A stretch of 10,700 nt of DNA from Acidobacteriota bacterium. GTDB taxonomy: Bacteria; Acidobacteriota; Terriglobia; Terriglobales; Acidobacteriaceae. Shown piece by piece: positions 1-7,098 of this stretch. Location of the stretch: NCBI GenBank assembly GCA_021810175.1, contig JAJZJJ010000044.1, forward strand, positions 1-10,700, in the 5' to 3' direction. Both the position numbers and the translations under genes were made by a program. The notes beneath the pieces were generated by a model. That model searched no databases and was not told where the DNA came from. It saw nothing but the letters and a program-made list of their open reading frames with translations. The stretch's first letter is position 1. Every line of letters starts with the position of its first letter.

Positions 1-1305
1 GATGCTTCCGGCTTTTTCAATACGCAGTACTATGTTGGCCTCAAGCCGCAGTCGGAATGGCCCGAACCCTATCGCTCCAACAAGGCCCTCCTGATTGCGG
101 CCATGGATCGCAAGCTCTCCCAGGAAGTCCCCTACGCGGGTTGGAACTTTTCCCAGCCCATCCAGGACAACGTGGATGAAGCCGTTAGCGGCGTCCGAGG
201 GCAGAACGGAGTAAAGGTGTTCGGCCCGAACCTGGCCATCCTCGCCAAGAAAGCGGTGGAAGTTCAGGCAGCGCTCAAGACGGTTCCCGGCGTCGTGGAT
301 ACAGGCATTTATCACGTCATGGGACAGCCCAACGTCAACATCACCGTCAGCCGCTCTCTCGCTAGCCGTTATGGAATCAATGTCAGCGCCATTCGCCAGG
401 CGGTGGAAGGCGCCGTGGGCGGAAAAGTAGTCAGTCAGATCCTGCGCGGTGACATGCGCTTCCCGCTGGCCGTGCGCTACGAGCGGCAATTCCGAACCTC
501 GGCGCAGGCGATTGCTTCGGTCCGCATCTTATCGCCCACCGGTGCGCGTGTATCCCTCGGGCAGCTCTGCCATATCCGTATTCAGGAGGGCCCATCCACC
601 ATCTTCCGGGACGACAATGAGCGGTTCATTCCCATTAAGTTCGACGTGCGCGGGCGCGACCTCGGTTCGACCGTCAAGCAGGCCATGCAGGTCGTACAGA
701 AGAAGGTGAAGCTGCCTCCGGGCTATCAGTTCGTCTGGGCCGGCGAGTACACCAGTGAACAGCAGGCCGATCACCGCCTCGACGAAATTATCCCCATCGC
801 TGTCATTGGTATCTCCCTGCTCCTGTACTTCGCATTCAATTCCTTCAAGTGGGTGCTCATCATTCTGCTCGATGTGGCGCTCGCTCCTCTGGGGGGCCTG
901 CTTGCGCTCCTGGCGACGCACACGTATTTCAGCGTGTCCAGCGGTGTCGGCTTGTTGGCGCTCTTCGGTGTATCCATTCAGATCGGCATGATCATGTTGG
1001 AGTACATCAACCAGTTGCGATCCCGTGGCTATTCCATCGAAGATGCAGCCATGGAGGCGGCGCGCGTGCGCCTTCGTCCCATCCTGATGACGATGCTCGT
1101 GGCCACCCTGGGCTTGCTGCCAGCCGCCATGTCACACGCCATCGGCTCTGACGCACAGCGGCCATTTGCCATCGTGATCGTGGGTGGACTCACATTGACG
1201 CTGGTGATCAGCCTCTTCCTGCTGCCAACGCTGTACGTCACCCTGGCGCGCCCTGGCGACAAGCTTCCGCAAACGGAACAGGAAACAGTGGAACAACACG
1301 TCTGA
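1..1305 (+). CDS. RND efflux pump inner-membrane subunit, heavy-metal (CzcA/CusA-like) type, C-terminal part
   Basis: The frame is open from base 1 and ends at TGA 1303-1305, giving 434 residues of a protein that in this family is usually about 1,020-1,050 long, so the N-terminal half lies upstream. RND pumps are proton-driven trimers that work with a periplasmic adaptor and an outer-membrane channel. Visible here are the second periplasmic porter region (IQDNVDEAVSGVRG...VKVFGPNL near residues 53-78, typical of the CzcA/CusA branch), then five hydrophobic segments at about 262-278, 283-305, 315-333, 360-376 and 387-411, matching TM8-12. The stretch GVSIQIGMIMLEYINQLRSRG (about 323-343) and the RLRPILMTMLVATLGLLP helix (about 357-374) are typical RND signatures. 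The charged tail after TM12 is short. The TM4 residues that best separate metal pumps from drug pumps are outside the window, so the substrate (metal cations favoured) is inferred. No other gene of the pump lies downstream. Confidence 0.93.
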   Translation, partial: DASGFFNTQYYVGLKPQSEWPEPYRSNKALLIAAMDRKLSQEVPYAGWNFSQPIQDNVDEAVSGVRGQNGVKVFGPNLAILAKKAVEVQAALKTVPGVVDTGIYHVMGQPNVNITVSRSLASRYGINVSAIRQAVEGAVGGKVVSQILRGDMRFPLAVRYERQFRTSAQAIASVRILSPTGARVSLGQLCHIRIQEGPSTIFRDDNERFIPIKFDVRGRDLGSTVKQAMQVVQKKVKLPPGYQFVWAGEYTSEQQADHRLDEIIPIAVIGISLLLYFAFNSFKWVLIILLDVALAPLGGLLALLATHTYFSVSSGVGLLALFGVSIQIGMIMLEYINQLRSRGYSIEDAAMEAARVRLRPILMTMLVATLGLLPAAMSHAIGSDAQRPFAIVIVGGLTLTLVISLFLLPTLYVTLARPGDKLPQTEQETVEQHV

Positions 1306-1341
1306 GCAAGATTTCTTGCAGTGGCACGCCCAATCCAAATG

Positions 1342-1377
1342 GAGGCGCGGCTTTCCCCTCACGAAAAGCCGCGCCTC
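1342..1377. terminator. Terminator-like hairpin between convergent genes
   Basis: A perfect 13-bp inverted repeat: GAGGCGCGGCTTT (1342-1354) pairs with AAAGCCGCGCCTC (1365-1377) around a 10-base loop. It lies 36 bases past the RND stop and 51 bases past the hydrolase stop, so it could end both convergent transcripts. There is no clear T tract on either side, so it is not a textbook intrinsic terminator; it may act with Rho or as a 3'-end stabiliser. Confidence 0.6.
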
Positions 1378-1428
1378 TCAAACTCGGACCACGGCATAAC
1401 AGCAGGAAATCCTCTTCCAGCGAAGCCG

Positions 1429-2001
1429 TCATACCGCAGATGAATCGTCCCGCGGCTCCTCATCGATCCGCTCAGGCAAGCTCCCTGCTAGATACCAGCC
1501 AAAGAGCTTCGCCAGCGGCTCAAGGTGCTGATCCGTGTCATGCGTAAGCGATTCAAAGTCGCGTGAAATGGCCGCCAGCTTCGGCCAGTCAGCAACCCGC
1601 GATGCGATCACCCCATCCCGCGAGGAATAGAGCGCCACACGCCGCTCAGGGCGCTGCTTCAGCACAACTCCATCCGCCCAGGTCGGAGAACTCACTGCCA
1701 TCACGTGGAGATCCTCGCGGCCCATCTCCTGCAGCTTGGCCGCAACCGTACCACCCAGGCTGATGCCTACCAGCAGCGCATTCCGTGGAAGCTCCATCCG
1801 CATCAGCTGTTCCACAGAAGCCTCTGCGGCAGCTGCTGGATCATGGTGCGCCAGCTCAGGCCGAAAAAACGATAGCCGCGGCCAGCGTGGCGCCAGCACT
1901 TCGGCCAGCTTATTCACCGTGCCGTTCGGCGAGCCGCCCTTGCCGTGCAACAGATAGACCGCCGGAATGGAACCTGTGCGCTCCATGGAAATTTCATTCA
2001 T
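1429..2001 (-). CDS. Small alpha/beta-hydrolase fold serine hydrolase
   Basis: A 190-residue protein read from ATG at 1999-2001. The frame stays open upstream to 2178, but that part looks non-coding (arginine/serine/alanine-rich, no family resemblance), and AGGAG sits about 10 bases before this ATG. ATG 1986 is a weaker alternative. Key features: LLHGKGGSP (residues 17-25, oxyanion-hole type HG motif), the nucleophile elbow G-I-S-L-G with Ser81, an acid candidate in SSRDG (Asp129), and His154 or His159 near the C-terminus. Together these make a plausible catalytic triad in the usual order. There is no signal peptide, so it is probably cytoplasmic. The size fits short-chain esterase/thioesterase-like or YdeN/RBBP9-like hydrolases, but the substrate cannot be told from sequence. 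It is transcribed alone, divergent from the GH2 gene and convergent with the RND gene. Confidence 0.8.
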   Translation of the reverse strand: MNEISMERTGSIPAVYLLHGKGGSPNGTVNKLAEVLAPRWPRLSFFRPELAHHDPAAAAEASVEQLMRMELPRNALLVGISLGGTVAAKLQEMGREDLHVMAVSSPTWADGVVLKQRPERRVALYSSRDGVIASRVADWPKLAAISRDFESLTHDTDQHLEPLAKLFGWYLAGSLPERIDEEPRDDSSAV

Positions 2002-2309
2002 CCGTTCAATGCTCCTGCAACAATCATGCCTTGCCGGTGCTGCCGAAAGCATTGTTTCACGCACCGCGAAAACATGACCGTTTTGCAGCGTTTTCGGTTC
2101 AGGTCTTTGCGAGGCCGAAGCTCCTCGGTGGCTATTTCCTTCAGAAGAAGCCACACCCCGCAATATCACCTCGCCCACGGTTGAGCCGAAAGCGCTTGAA
2201 ACCCTTCATGGCTCGCAACCGCGGCCTGCCTTTGACGAAATGATTTCTGCATTGACAGGCGCTTCCTCGAATCATGAAAGTGTGAGCACCGCATCTCACG
2301 GGAGGCTCA
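2002..2309. promoter_or_regulatory. Divergent intergenic region between the hydrolase and GH2 genes
   Basis: This 308-bp gap must hold the promoters of both divergent genes. A TTGACA hexamer lies at 2252-2257 on the plus strand, but the best -10 at 17-bp spacing (TGAAAG, 2275-2280) matches only 3 of 6 consensus bases, so a plus-strand promoter there is weak. AAGCGCTT at 2190-2197 is listed separately as a possible LacI-type operator. GTGAG (2282-2286) and CTCAC (2295-2299) form a short inverted repeat directly before the GH2 ribosome-binding site. CGAAAAC (2067-2073) and GTTTTCG (2090-2096) form another short repeat nearer the hydrolase start. No convincing extra gene is seen. Confidence 0.45.
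2190..2197. promoter_or_regulatory. Possible LacI/GalR-family operator core
   Basis: The palindrome AAGCGCTT fits the AANCGNTT core with a central CG that LacI-family sugar regulators prefer, and it lies about 112 bases before the GH2 start. Such a regulator would make sense for a glycosidase gene, but none is encoded in the window, and an 8-bp palindrome can occur by chance. Confidence 0.22.
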
Positions 2310-5282
2310 GTGAAACCAATTACACGCCGCGACGTTCTCAAGACCGGCCTGCTGGCACCGGCTGCAACCGCCATGGCGCAGGGCGTCGGCCCCATTCGCT
2401 CGGCAACACATGCATGGGACGATGCTTCCGGCCCGCTCAGTGTGCCGGAAACCCTCACACCTCCGGCTCCTGGCGCCGGCCGCGAACGCCTCCTGCTCGA
2501 CTTTGGATGGCGCTTTCACCTCGGCAACGCCAACGATGCCGAAAAGGATTTTCATTACGGAAGCTCATGGACCGGCAACTTTGAAAAAACCGGCAACTTT
2601 CTGCCCGCCGCCACCGCGGCCTTCGACGATTCCGACTGGAGCGGAATCGACCTCCCGCATGACTGGGCCGTGGAACTGCCGTTTGTCGACGACCCTGGCC
2701 TGCTCAGTGCGGGATTCCATCCCCTCGGGCGCAAATATCCCGCCACCAGCGTGGGATGGTACCGGCGCATCTTCGACCTTCCCGCCGAGGACGTCGGCAA
2801 ACGCATCACGCTCGAATTTGAAGGCGCCTATCGCGACACGCTCGTCGTCTTCAACGGCTTCTTTGTGGGCCAGCACACTGGCGGATACGACCCCTTCAGC
2901 TTTGACGTCACGGACTTCGCCAATCCCGGCCAGCGCAACGTCCTGCTGGTGCGTGTCGACGCCACACAGCGAGACGGCTGGTTTTACGAGGGCGCTGGAA
3001 TCTACCGCCATGTATGGCTGGTGAAAACCAATCCCGTGCACGTCAAAAAGTGGGGCACCTTCGTCCGCTCAGAAATTCGCGGCAACCAGGCCACGCTCTC
3101 CGTGCTCACCGAAGTGGAAAATCACGGCAAAGTGCCGGGCAGCGCCCGCGTTGTCTCGACCATCGTGGATCCTTCGGGCTCAGCCGTCGCCAACGATGTA
3201 ACCGCTGCGGCTACAATTCAACCCGGCAGCGAGCGTAACTACCGCCAGAAGATCGAGATCAGCCATCCCAGCCTCTGGTCCCTCGAAGAACGCAACCGCT
3301 ACAAACTGCTCACCGAGATTCGCGTCAACGGCAAAACAGTGGACCGCTATGAAACAACTTTTGGAATACGCTCCATCCGTTTCGATGCGCAGCATGGCTT
3401 TTTCCTCAACGGCAAGCACGTCAAGTTGCGCGGCACATGCAATCACCAGGACCACGCCGGGGTTGGCGTAGCCGTCCCCGATGCCGTGCAGTACTACCGC
3501 ATCCGTAAGCTGCAGGAAATGGGCTGCAACGCCATCCGCACCTCGCACAATCCGCCTACACCTGCGTTGCTCGACGCCTGTGACAGGCTTGGCATGCTCG
3601 TCTTCGATGAGACGCGCATGATGTCCTCCAACCCCGAAGGTCTGCATCAGTTCGGCGACCTGGTCCGGCGCGACCGCAATCGCCCCTGCGTCTTCATGTG
3701 GTCCATGGGCAATGAGGAGCCCGTCGCCAACACGCCGCGCGGCGTGCTCATTCTCTCCGCCATGAAGGCTCTGGCTGCGCGTTACGACGGCAGCCGCCCT
3801 GTCTCCATTGCTCCCACCGCCGCCATCGGCACCGGCGGTCTCGCCGTCTGCGATGTCATCGGCTACAACTACATGGACCCGCAGGCTGCGGCCTACCACA
3901 AGACACATCCTGACCGGCCCGTGATGGGAACGGAAAATGTCAGCGCCGTCGGCACGCGCGGCATTTACATCACAGATCCGTCGAAAGGCTACGTCAGCTC
4001 CTACGATCCATACACCACCACTGGCCGTGCTTCCGCGGAAGGTTGGTGGCAGTTCTGTGATGCACAGCCATGGCTCGCCGGCGGCTTTGTCTGGACCGGC
4101 TTCGACTATCGCGGCGAACCTTCGCCCGACGGATGGCCCAACGTCAGCTCGCAGTACGGCATCGTCGACACCTGCGGCTTCCCCAAGGATACGTTCTACT
4201 ATTACCAGTCCTGGTGGACGCAGAAGCCCGTGCTCCATCTGTTTCCGCACTGGAACTGGCCCGCATACGAAGGCAGGGAAATCGCCGTCTGGGTCTACTC
4301 CAACCTGGACAAGGTAGAGCTCTTCCACAACGGGAAAAGCCTTGGAATAAAAGCCGTGGAGAAAAACTCCCACGTCGCCTGGAACGTGAAGTATCTTCCC
4401 GGCTCGCTTGAAGCGCGCGGCTGGAAAGACGGCAAACATGTGATGACCACTCGCCGCGACACCACAGGGCCTGCCGCGAAACTCGTCCTGCTCCCGGATC
4501 GCAAATCGCTCTCCGCCGATGGCGTCGACGTGGCGATGTTCTCCGTCGCGGTACAGGATGCGAGCGGACGCGTCGTGCCCATCACCAATAACCTCGTCAC
4601 CTTCCGCATCACAGGCCCCGCAAGGCTGATCGGCGTCGGCAACGGCGACCCCACGGATCAGTCGCCCGACAAGGGCACATCGCGAAAAGCATTCTCCGGT
4701 TACTGCATGGCGCTCGTCCAGTCAGACAAATCGCCCGGCACGATCACGGTCGAAGCCACTTCCCCCGGACTCGCCCCCGCAACTGCTTCCGTTGCCTGCC
4801 ATCCGGCGGAACTCGAACCACAAGTCAGCGTGTGGAAGCGCTCCATCCCGGAAGGCGAAGGCATCACCGGACTTTGGCGTCCGGTCAATGCCAACGGCGC
4901 CGGAGGATTGGTATCGTTCCTGGGTTATGCGCAGGCGTTCACCTTCCGGCAAAAAAGCGGCAGGCTGGAAGGCAGCGTGGAAAGCTTCGAAGGTTATTTC
5001 GGCAACAATGGCATGCCGGTCCCCATCACAGACGGCGCCGTGAACGGCGACCGTATCGCCTTCAAGTCTGGCCGCAATACCTATGAAGGCATCATCCAGG
5101 GAGATGAAATCAAACTTGAGCGCTCCGTAACATTACCCTTCCACTTCTTGTCGAAGCCGGAAAAACCCGCGCCCAACCGCCCCGCCATTGGCCCTCCGCC
5201 AGACGGCACGGACCCTTCGCTCAATCTTTCCGCGATACTCGACTCGAAATTTCCCGTGGTGCTCAAACGAGCCGGCAGCTGA
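2310..5282 (+). CDS. Tat-exported glycoside hydrolase family 2 enzyme (beta-galactosidase type) with extra C-terminal domain
   Basis: A 990-residue protein starting at GTG 2310, with GGGAGG 4 bases upstream. The N-terminus has a twin-arginine motif (TRRDVLK, residues 5-11), a hydrophobic stretch and an AMA cleavage site (about 23/24), so a folded enzyme is probably exported to the periplasm or beyond. Next come the GH2 sugar-binding jelly roll (about 60-240; DFGWRFHLG, LPHDW, GWYRR, YDPFSFDVTDF, GAGIYRHVWL), an Ig-like sandwich (about 240-355) and the TIM barrel (about 356-635; LRGTCNHQDH, NAIRTSHNPP, RRDRNRP). The proton donor is Glu469 in WSMGNE; the nucleophile is probably Glu542 in MGTEN. 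After the barrel lie a DUF4982-like beta domain (about 636-720), a further Ig-like domain (about 721-830) and a separate beta-rich module (about 838-945). The family retains configuration and removes beta-linked sugars from glycan non-reducing ends. Beta-galactosidase is the likeliest activity; other GH2 activities are possible. Transcribed alone. Confidence 0.93.
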   Translation: MKPITRRDVLKTGLLAPAATAMAQGVGPIRSATHAWDDASGPLSVPETLTPPAPGAGRERLLLDFGWRFHLGNANDAEKDFHYGSSWTGNFEKTGNFLPAATAAFDDSDWSGIDLPHDWAVELPFVDDPGLLSAGFHPLGRKYPATSVGWYRRIFDLPAEDVGKRITLEFEGAYRDTLVVFNGFFVGQHTGGYDPFSFDVTDFANPGQRNVLLVRVDATQRDGWFYEGAGIYRHVWLVKTNPVHVKKWGTFVRSEIRGNQATLSVLTEVENHGKVPGSARVVSTIVDPSGSAVANDVTAAATIQPGSERNYRQKIEISHPSLWSLEERNRYKLLTEIRVNGKTVDRYETTFGIRSIRFDAQHGFFLNGKHVKLRGTCNHQDHAGVGVAVPDAVQYYRIRKLQEMGCNAIRTSHNPPTPALLDACDRLGMLVFDETRMMSSNPEGLHQFGDLVRRDRNRPCVFMWSMGNEEPVANTPRGVLILSAMKALAARYDGSRPVSIAPTAAIGTGGLAVCDVIGYNYMDPQAAAYHKTHPDRPVMGTENVSAVGTRGIYITDPSKGYVSSYDPYTTTGRASAEGWWQFCDAQPWLAGGFVWTGFDYRGEPSPDGWPNVSSQYGIVDTCGFPKDTFYYYQSWWTQKPVLHLFPHWNWPAYEGREIAVWVYSNLDKVELFHNGKSLGIKAVEKNSHVAWNVKYLPGSLEARGWKDGKHVMTTRRDTTGPAAKLVLLPDRKSLSADGVDVAMFSVAVQDASGRVVPITNNLVTFRITGPARLIGVGNGDPTDQSPDKGTSRKAFSGYCMALVQSDKSPGTITVEATSPGLAPATASVACHPAELEPQVSVWKRSIPEGEGITGLWRPVNANGAGGLVSFLGYAQAFTFRQKSGRLEGSVESFEGYFGNNGMPVPITDGAVNGDRIAFKSGRNTYEGIIQGDEIKLERSVTLPFHFLSKPEKPAPNRPAIGPPPDGTDPSLNLSAILDSKFPVVLKRAGS

Positions 5283-5333
5283 CCGGAGGAGCATCCCGCT
5301 CACCGGACCGTCTCTCGGATGGCATCACAAAGA

Positions 5334-5363
5334 GCGCAGGGATGACCCACACCATCCCCGCGC
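5334..5363. terminator. Terminator-like hairpin between the GH2 gene and the aquaporin gene
   Basis: Bases 5334-5344 (GCGCAGGGATG) pair with 5353-5363 (CATCCCCGCGC) over 10 of 11 positions, with one A-C mismatch and an 8-base loop. The stem lies 51 bases after the GH2 stop and 34 bases after the aquaporin stop. On the minus strand it is followed by a mildly T-rich stretch (TCTTTGTG), so it fits termination of the aquaporin operon somewhat better than of the GH2 transcript. Confidence 0.5.
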
Positions 5364-5397
5364 CATAAGGACGTAACAGTCGACCACGCAGCCAACT

Positions 5398-6063
5398 CTA
5401 AGGGTTGGTCTGCAGCTTGCCCGCCTTTGCGGCAGCGCCACGCGTCTCAGGAGCCAGCGCATGGAATGCCAGTGCCGCAAATGCGCCTCCTGCAAAGTTG
5501 GCCAGCAGGTACACCCAGATCTTCGTCCAGGCCACCATCCCCATGAACGAGATGCCCACGGCCACAGCAGGATTGAAAGCAGCCGAAGCCACTCCGCCCA
5601 CCGCAAACGCGCCCGCCACCACCGTAAACCCAATCGCCAGCCCAAAGAACGAATTCCCGTTGTTGTCGTCAGAGGTGGCCGAATTGAGCACCACAAAGAC
5701 AAGCGCAAACGTAAACAGGAATTCCGCCAGCAACTCCGGCATCACCGCAAGGTGACGAATCTGCGGATGATTGATGGGCATGACATACCGAACCACCGCA
5801 CCCGCCAGCACCGCGCCCATCGCTTGAAACAGCATGTAAGGAATCACGTCCTTCGTCGCGCACCGCCCGCGAAGCCACACACCCAGCGTCACGGCCGGGT
5901 TGTAATGCCCGCCCGAAATGTGTCCGCCTGCGTAAATCATCACCATCAGCACAGAGCCGATAGCCAGTGGAGGAATCACTCCGTCGCCGCCCGCCAGCAC
6001 TGACATGCCGATCGTGAATACGAGAAAGAATGTTCCTATCAGTTCCATCAGGTATTTCTTCAT
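5398..6063 (-). CDS. Aquaporin (MIP family channel) with atypical selectivity filter
   Basis: A 221-residue integral membrane protein starting at ATG 6063, with GGAGG 5 bases upstream. MIP channels passively pass water or small neutral solutes. Six hydrophobic helices are visible (about 6-24, 32-48, 75-95, 108-128, 138-158, 180-202), with the two pore half-helices GGHISGGHYNPAVTLG (NPA at 55-57) and GVASAAFNPAVAVG (NPA at 164-166). Glu7 and Glu114 in TM1 and TM4 are conserved as usual. By hand alignment to E. coli AqpZ (Phe43, His174, Thr183, Arg189), the filter reads Ile35, Ala152, Ala161, Val167. The filter arginine after the second NPA is therefore missing, and the constriction is small and hydrophobic. 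This resembles plant TIPs with NPAV more than AqpZ or GlpF and suggests solutes other than, or besides, water (H2O2, ammonia, urea). It is the last gene of the peroxiredoxin operon, 85 bases after the winged-helix gene. Family assignment is firm; substrate is inferred. Confidence 0.94.
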   Translation of the reverse strand: MKKYLMELIGTFFLVFTIGMSVLAGGDGVIPPLAIGSVLMVMIYAGGHISGGHYNPAVTLGVWLRGRCATKDVIPYMLFQAMGAVLAGAVVRYVMPINHPQIRHLAVMPELLAEFLFTFALVFVVLNSATSDDNNGNSFFGLAIGFTVVAGAFAVGGVASAAFNPAVAVGISFMGMVAWTKIWVYLLANFAGGAFAALAFHALAPETRGAAAKAGKLQTNP

Positions 6064-6148
6064 TGCAACCTCCGTCATCCTGCACCCGGGCCTTCCGATG
6101 CCTGTGCAATAGAGATTTCGCCCGCGGTTCGGCAAATTCCCATGTAGA

Positions 6149-6385
6149 TCAGGCCGCACTCTCTGTCTTTCGAATTGCGGCCATGCCTACGCCGGTGACC
6201 TGCCACTCGCCTCCGGCCTCGGCCGCAAATCCTGCCTCGGCCAGCTCCCGGCTCGCGCTGCGAATGCGATACAGCGGCAGCCCCGTCCTGGCCGCAACCT
6301 CCGATAGCAGAATCGGCCGTTCCATGGCATTGAGAATCTGCTTCGCAGATTCCGTGAGTTCGCCATCCGGATTCAAACAAGCCAT
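6149..6385 (-). CDS. Small winged-helix (HTH) protein, putative regulator
   Basis: A 78-residue protein starting at ATG 6385 with only a weak G-rich ribosome-binding site (GGGG about 8 bases upstream), and ending at TGA 6149-6151. It has the layout of one winged-helix domain: helix 1 (about 10-21, LTESAKQILNAM), helix 2 (about 27-34, LLSEVAARTG), a recognition helix (about 36-51, LPLYRIRSASRELAEAG) and a wing (about 53-64, FAAEAGGEWQVT). This is like the DNA-binding part of MarR/ArsR-type regulators, but there is no sensor domain and the only cysteine is Cys3. It sits between the peroxiredoxin gene (59-base gap) and the aquaporin gene (85-base gap) on the same strand, which points to local regulation of that operon. 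A 12-bp perfect inverted repeat lies just before its start. DNA binding is inferred from the fold, and the regulated genes are unknown. Confidence 0.75.
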   Translation of the reverse strand: MACLNPDGELTESAKQILNAMERPILLSEVAARTGLPLYRIRSASRELAEAGFAAEAGGEWQVTGVGMAAIRKTESAA

Positions 6386-6400
6386 TGTGGCCCCATTTCC

Positions 6401-6428
6401 GTCATGGAGCCGCTGCCGGCTCCATGAC
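6401..6428. repeat. 12-bp perfect inverted repeat between the peroxiredoxin and winged-helix genes
   Basis: GTCATGGAGCCG (6401-6412) and CGGCTCCATGAC (6417-6428) are exact reverse complements around a 4-base loop (CTGC). In the minus-strand transcript this forms a very stable hairpin. It begins 16 bases after the peroxiredoxin stop and ends about 15 bases before the winged-helix ATG, just upstream of its weak ribosome-binding site. No T tract follows. It could protect or partly terminate the peroxiredoxin message, or as DNA act as an operator. Confidence 0.7.
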
Positions 6429-6444
6429 CTGCGATAGGAATGAT

Positions 6445-7098
6445 TCAGACGGCCTTCTTCGAGAAGTACCAGTCCGTGGTCTCAAAGCCTGCCTTCATGC
6501 GTACTTCCGCATCCTCCGTCGTCTTCGGCGGAGGCACGATCACCTTCTCGCCAGGCTTCCAGTTCGCTGGCGTCGCGATGCCGTGCTTGTCGGTGGCCTG
6601 CAGGGCATCCACCAGCCGCAGCACCTCCTGCGTGTTCCGCCCCGTGCTCAGCGGGTAGTAAATCATCGCCCGCAGAATTCCCTGCGGATCGATTACAAAA
6701 AGGCACCGGCTGGTTTCCGTCTTGCTCTCGCCCGGCATGATCATGCCGTAGAGCGTCGCAACTTCCTTGTTCAGATCGGCGATCACCGGGAATGGGATCT
6801 TCACGCCGAAATTCTTCTCGATATTACGCACCCACGCGATGTGCGAGAATGTGCTGTCGATGCTCAGGCCGCACAGCTCCACGCCGCGCTTGCGCAGCTC
6901 CGGAGCCAGTTCGGCAAAAGCCACAAATTCCGTCGTGCAAACCGGGGTAAAGTCGGCTGGATGAGAAAACAGAATCAGCCAGCTTCCCTTAAAGTCTTCC
7001 AGCCGCAGCGTTCCATGGGTGGTTTCCGCCTCAAACACAGGTGCTGGCTGACCAAGGCGCGGAAGGGATTGATTGAGAGGGCTACTGGCAGTGTCCAT
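6445..7098 (-). CDS. Peroxiredoxin, 1-Cys (Prx6-like) type
   Basis: A 217-residue thiol peroxidase starting at ATG 7098, with GAGG 8 bases upstream. It reduces H2O2 and organic peroxides through a cysteine that is oxidised to sulfenic acid. The active-site signature HPADFTPVCTTEF gives peroxidatic Cys54 with Thr51; Arg131 (SRCLFVIDP) completes the catalytic trio. The long C-terminal arm (about 170-217; NWKPGEKVIVPPP...DWYFSKK) marks the Prx6 subfamily. Archaeal relatives carry a resolving cysteine pair in that arm, but here the equivalent stretch is ATPANW with no cysteine. The remaining cysteines (76 and 132) are in the core, so a 1-Cys mechanism is likely and the reductant is unknown. There is no signal peptide, so it acts in the cytoplasm. 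It is the first gene of the operon with the winged-helix and aquaporin genes. No OxyR- or PerR-type box is recognised upstream. Confidence 0.95.
   Translation of the reverse strand: MDTASSPLNQSLPRLGQPAPVFEAETTHGTLRLEDFKGSWLILFSHPADFTPVCTTEFVAFAELAPELRKRGVELCGLSIDSTFSHIAWVRNIEKNFGVKIPFPVIADLNKEVATLYGMIMPGESKTETSRCLFVIDPQGILRAMIYYPLSTGRNTQEVLRLVDALQATDKHGIATPANWKPGEKVIVPPPKTTEDAEVRMKAGFETTDWYFSKKAV

Noticed and set aside
2002..2178. N-terminal extension of the alpha/beta hydrolase to 249 residues
   Set aside because: The extra 59 residues look like translated intergenic DNA, and a good AGGAG precedes ATG 2001.
2252..2280. TTGACA at 2252-2257 as a sigma-70 promoter for the GH2 gene
   Set aside because: The -35 is perfect, but no acceptable -10 lies 16-18 bases downstream (best 3 of 6), so it is not listed as a promoter.
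3180..4439. A 419-codon open frame on the minus strand inside the GH2 gene
   Set aside because: It lies wholly antisense to a gene with intact catalytic motifs. Its translation is low-complexity (Val/Ala/Gly/Asp/Arg) with no recognisable domain, and long antisense frames are common in GC-rich DNA.
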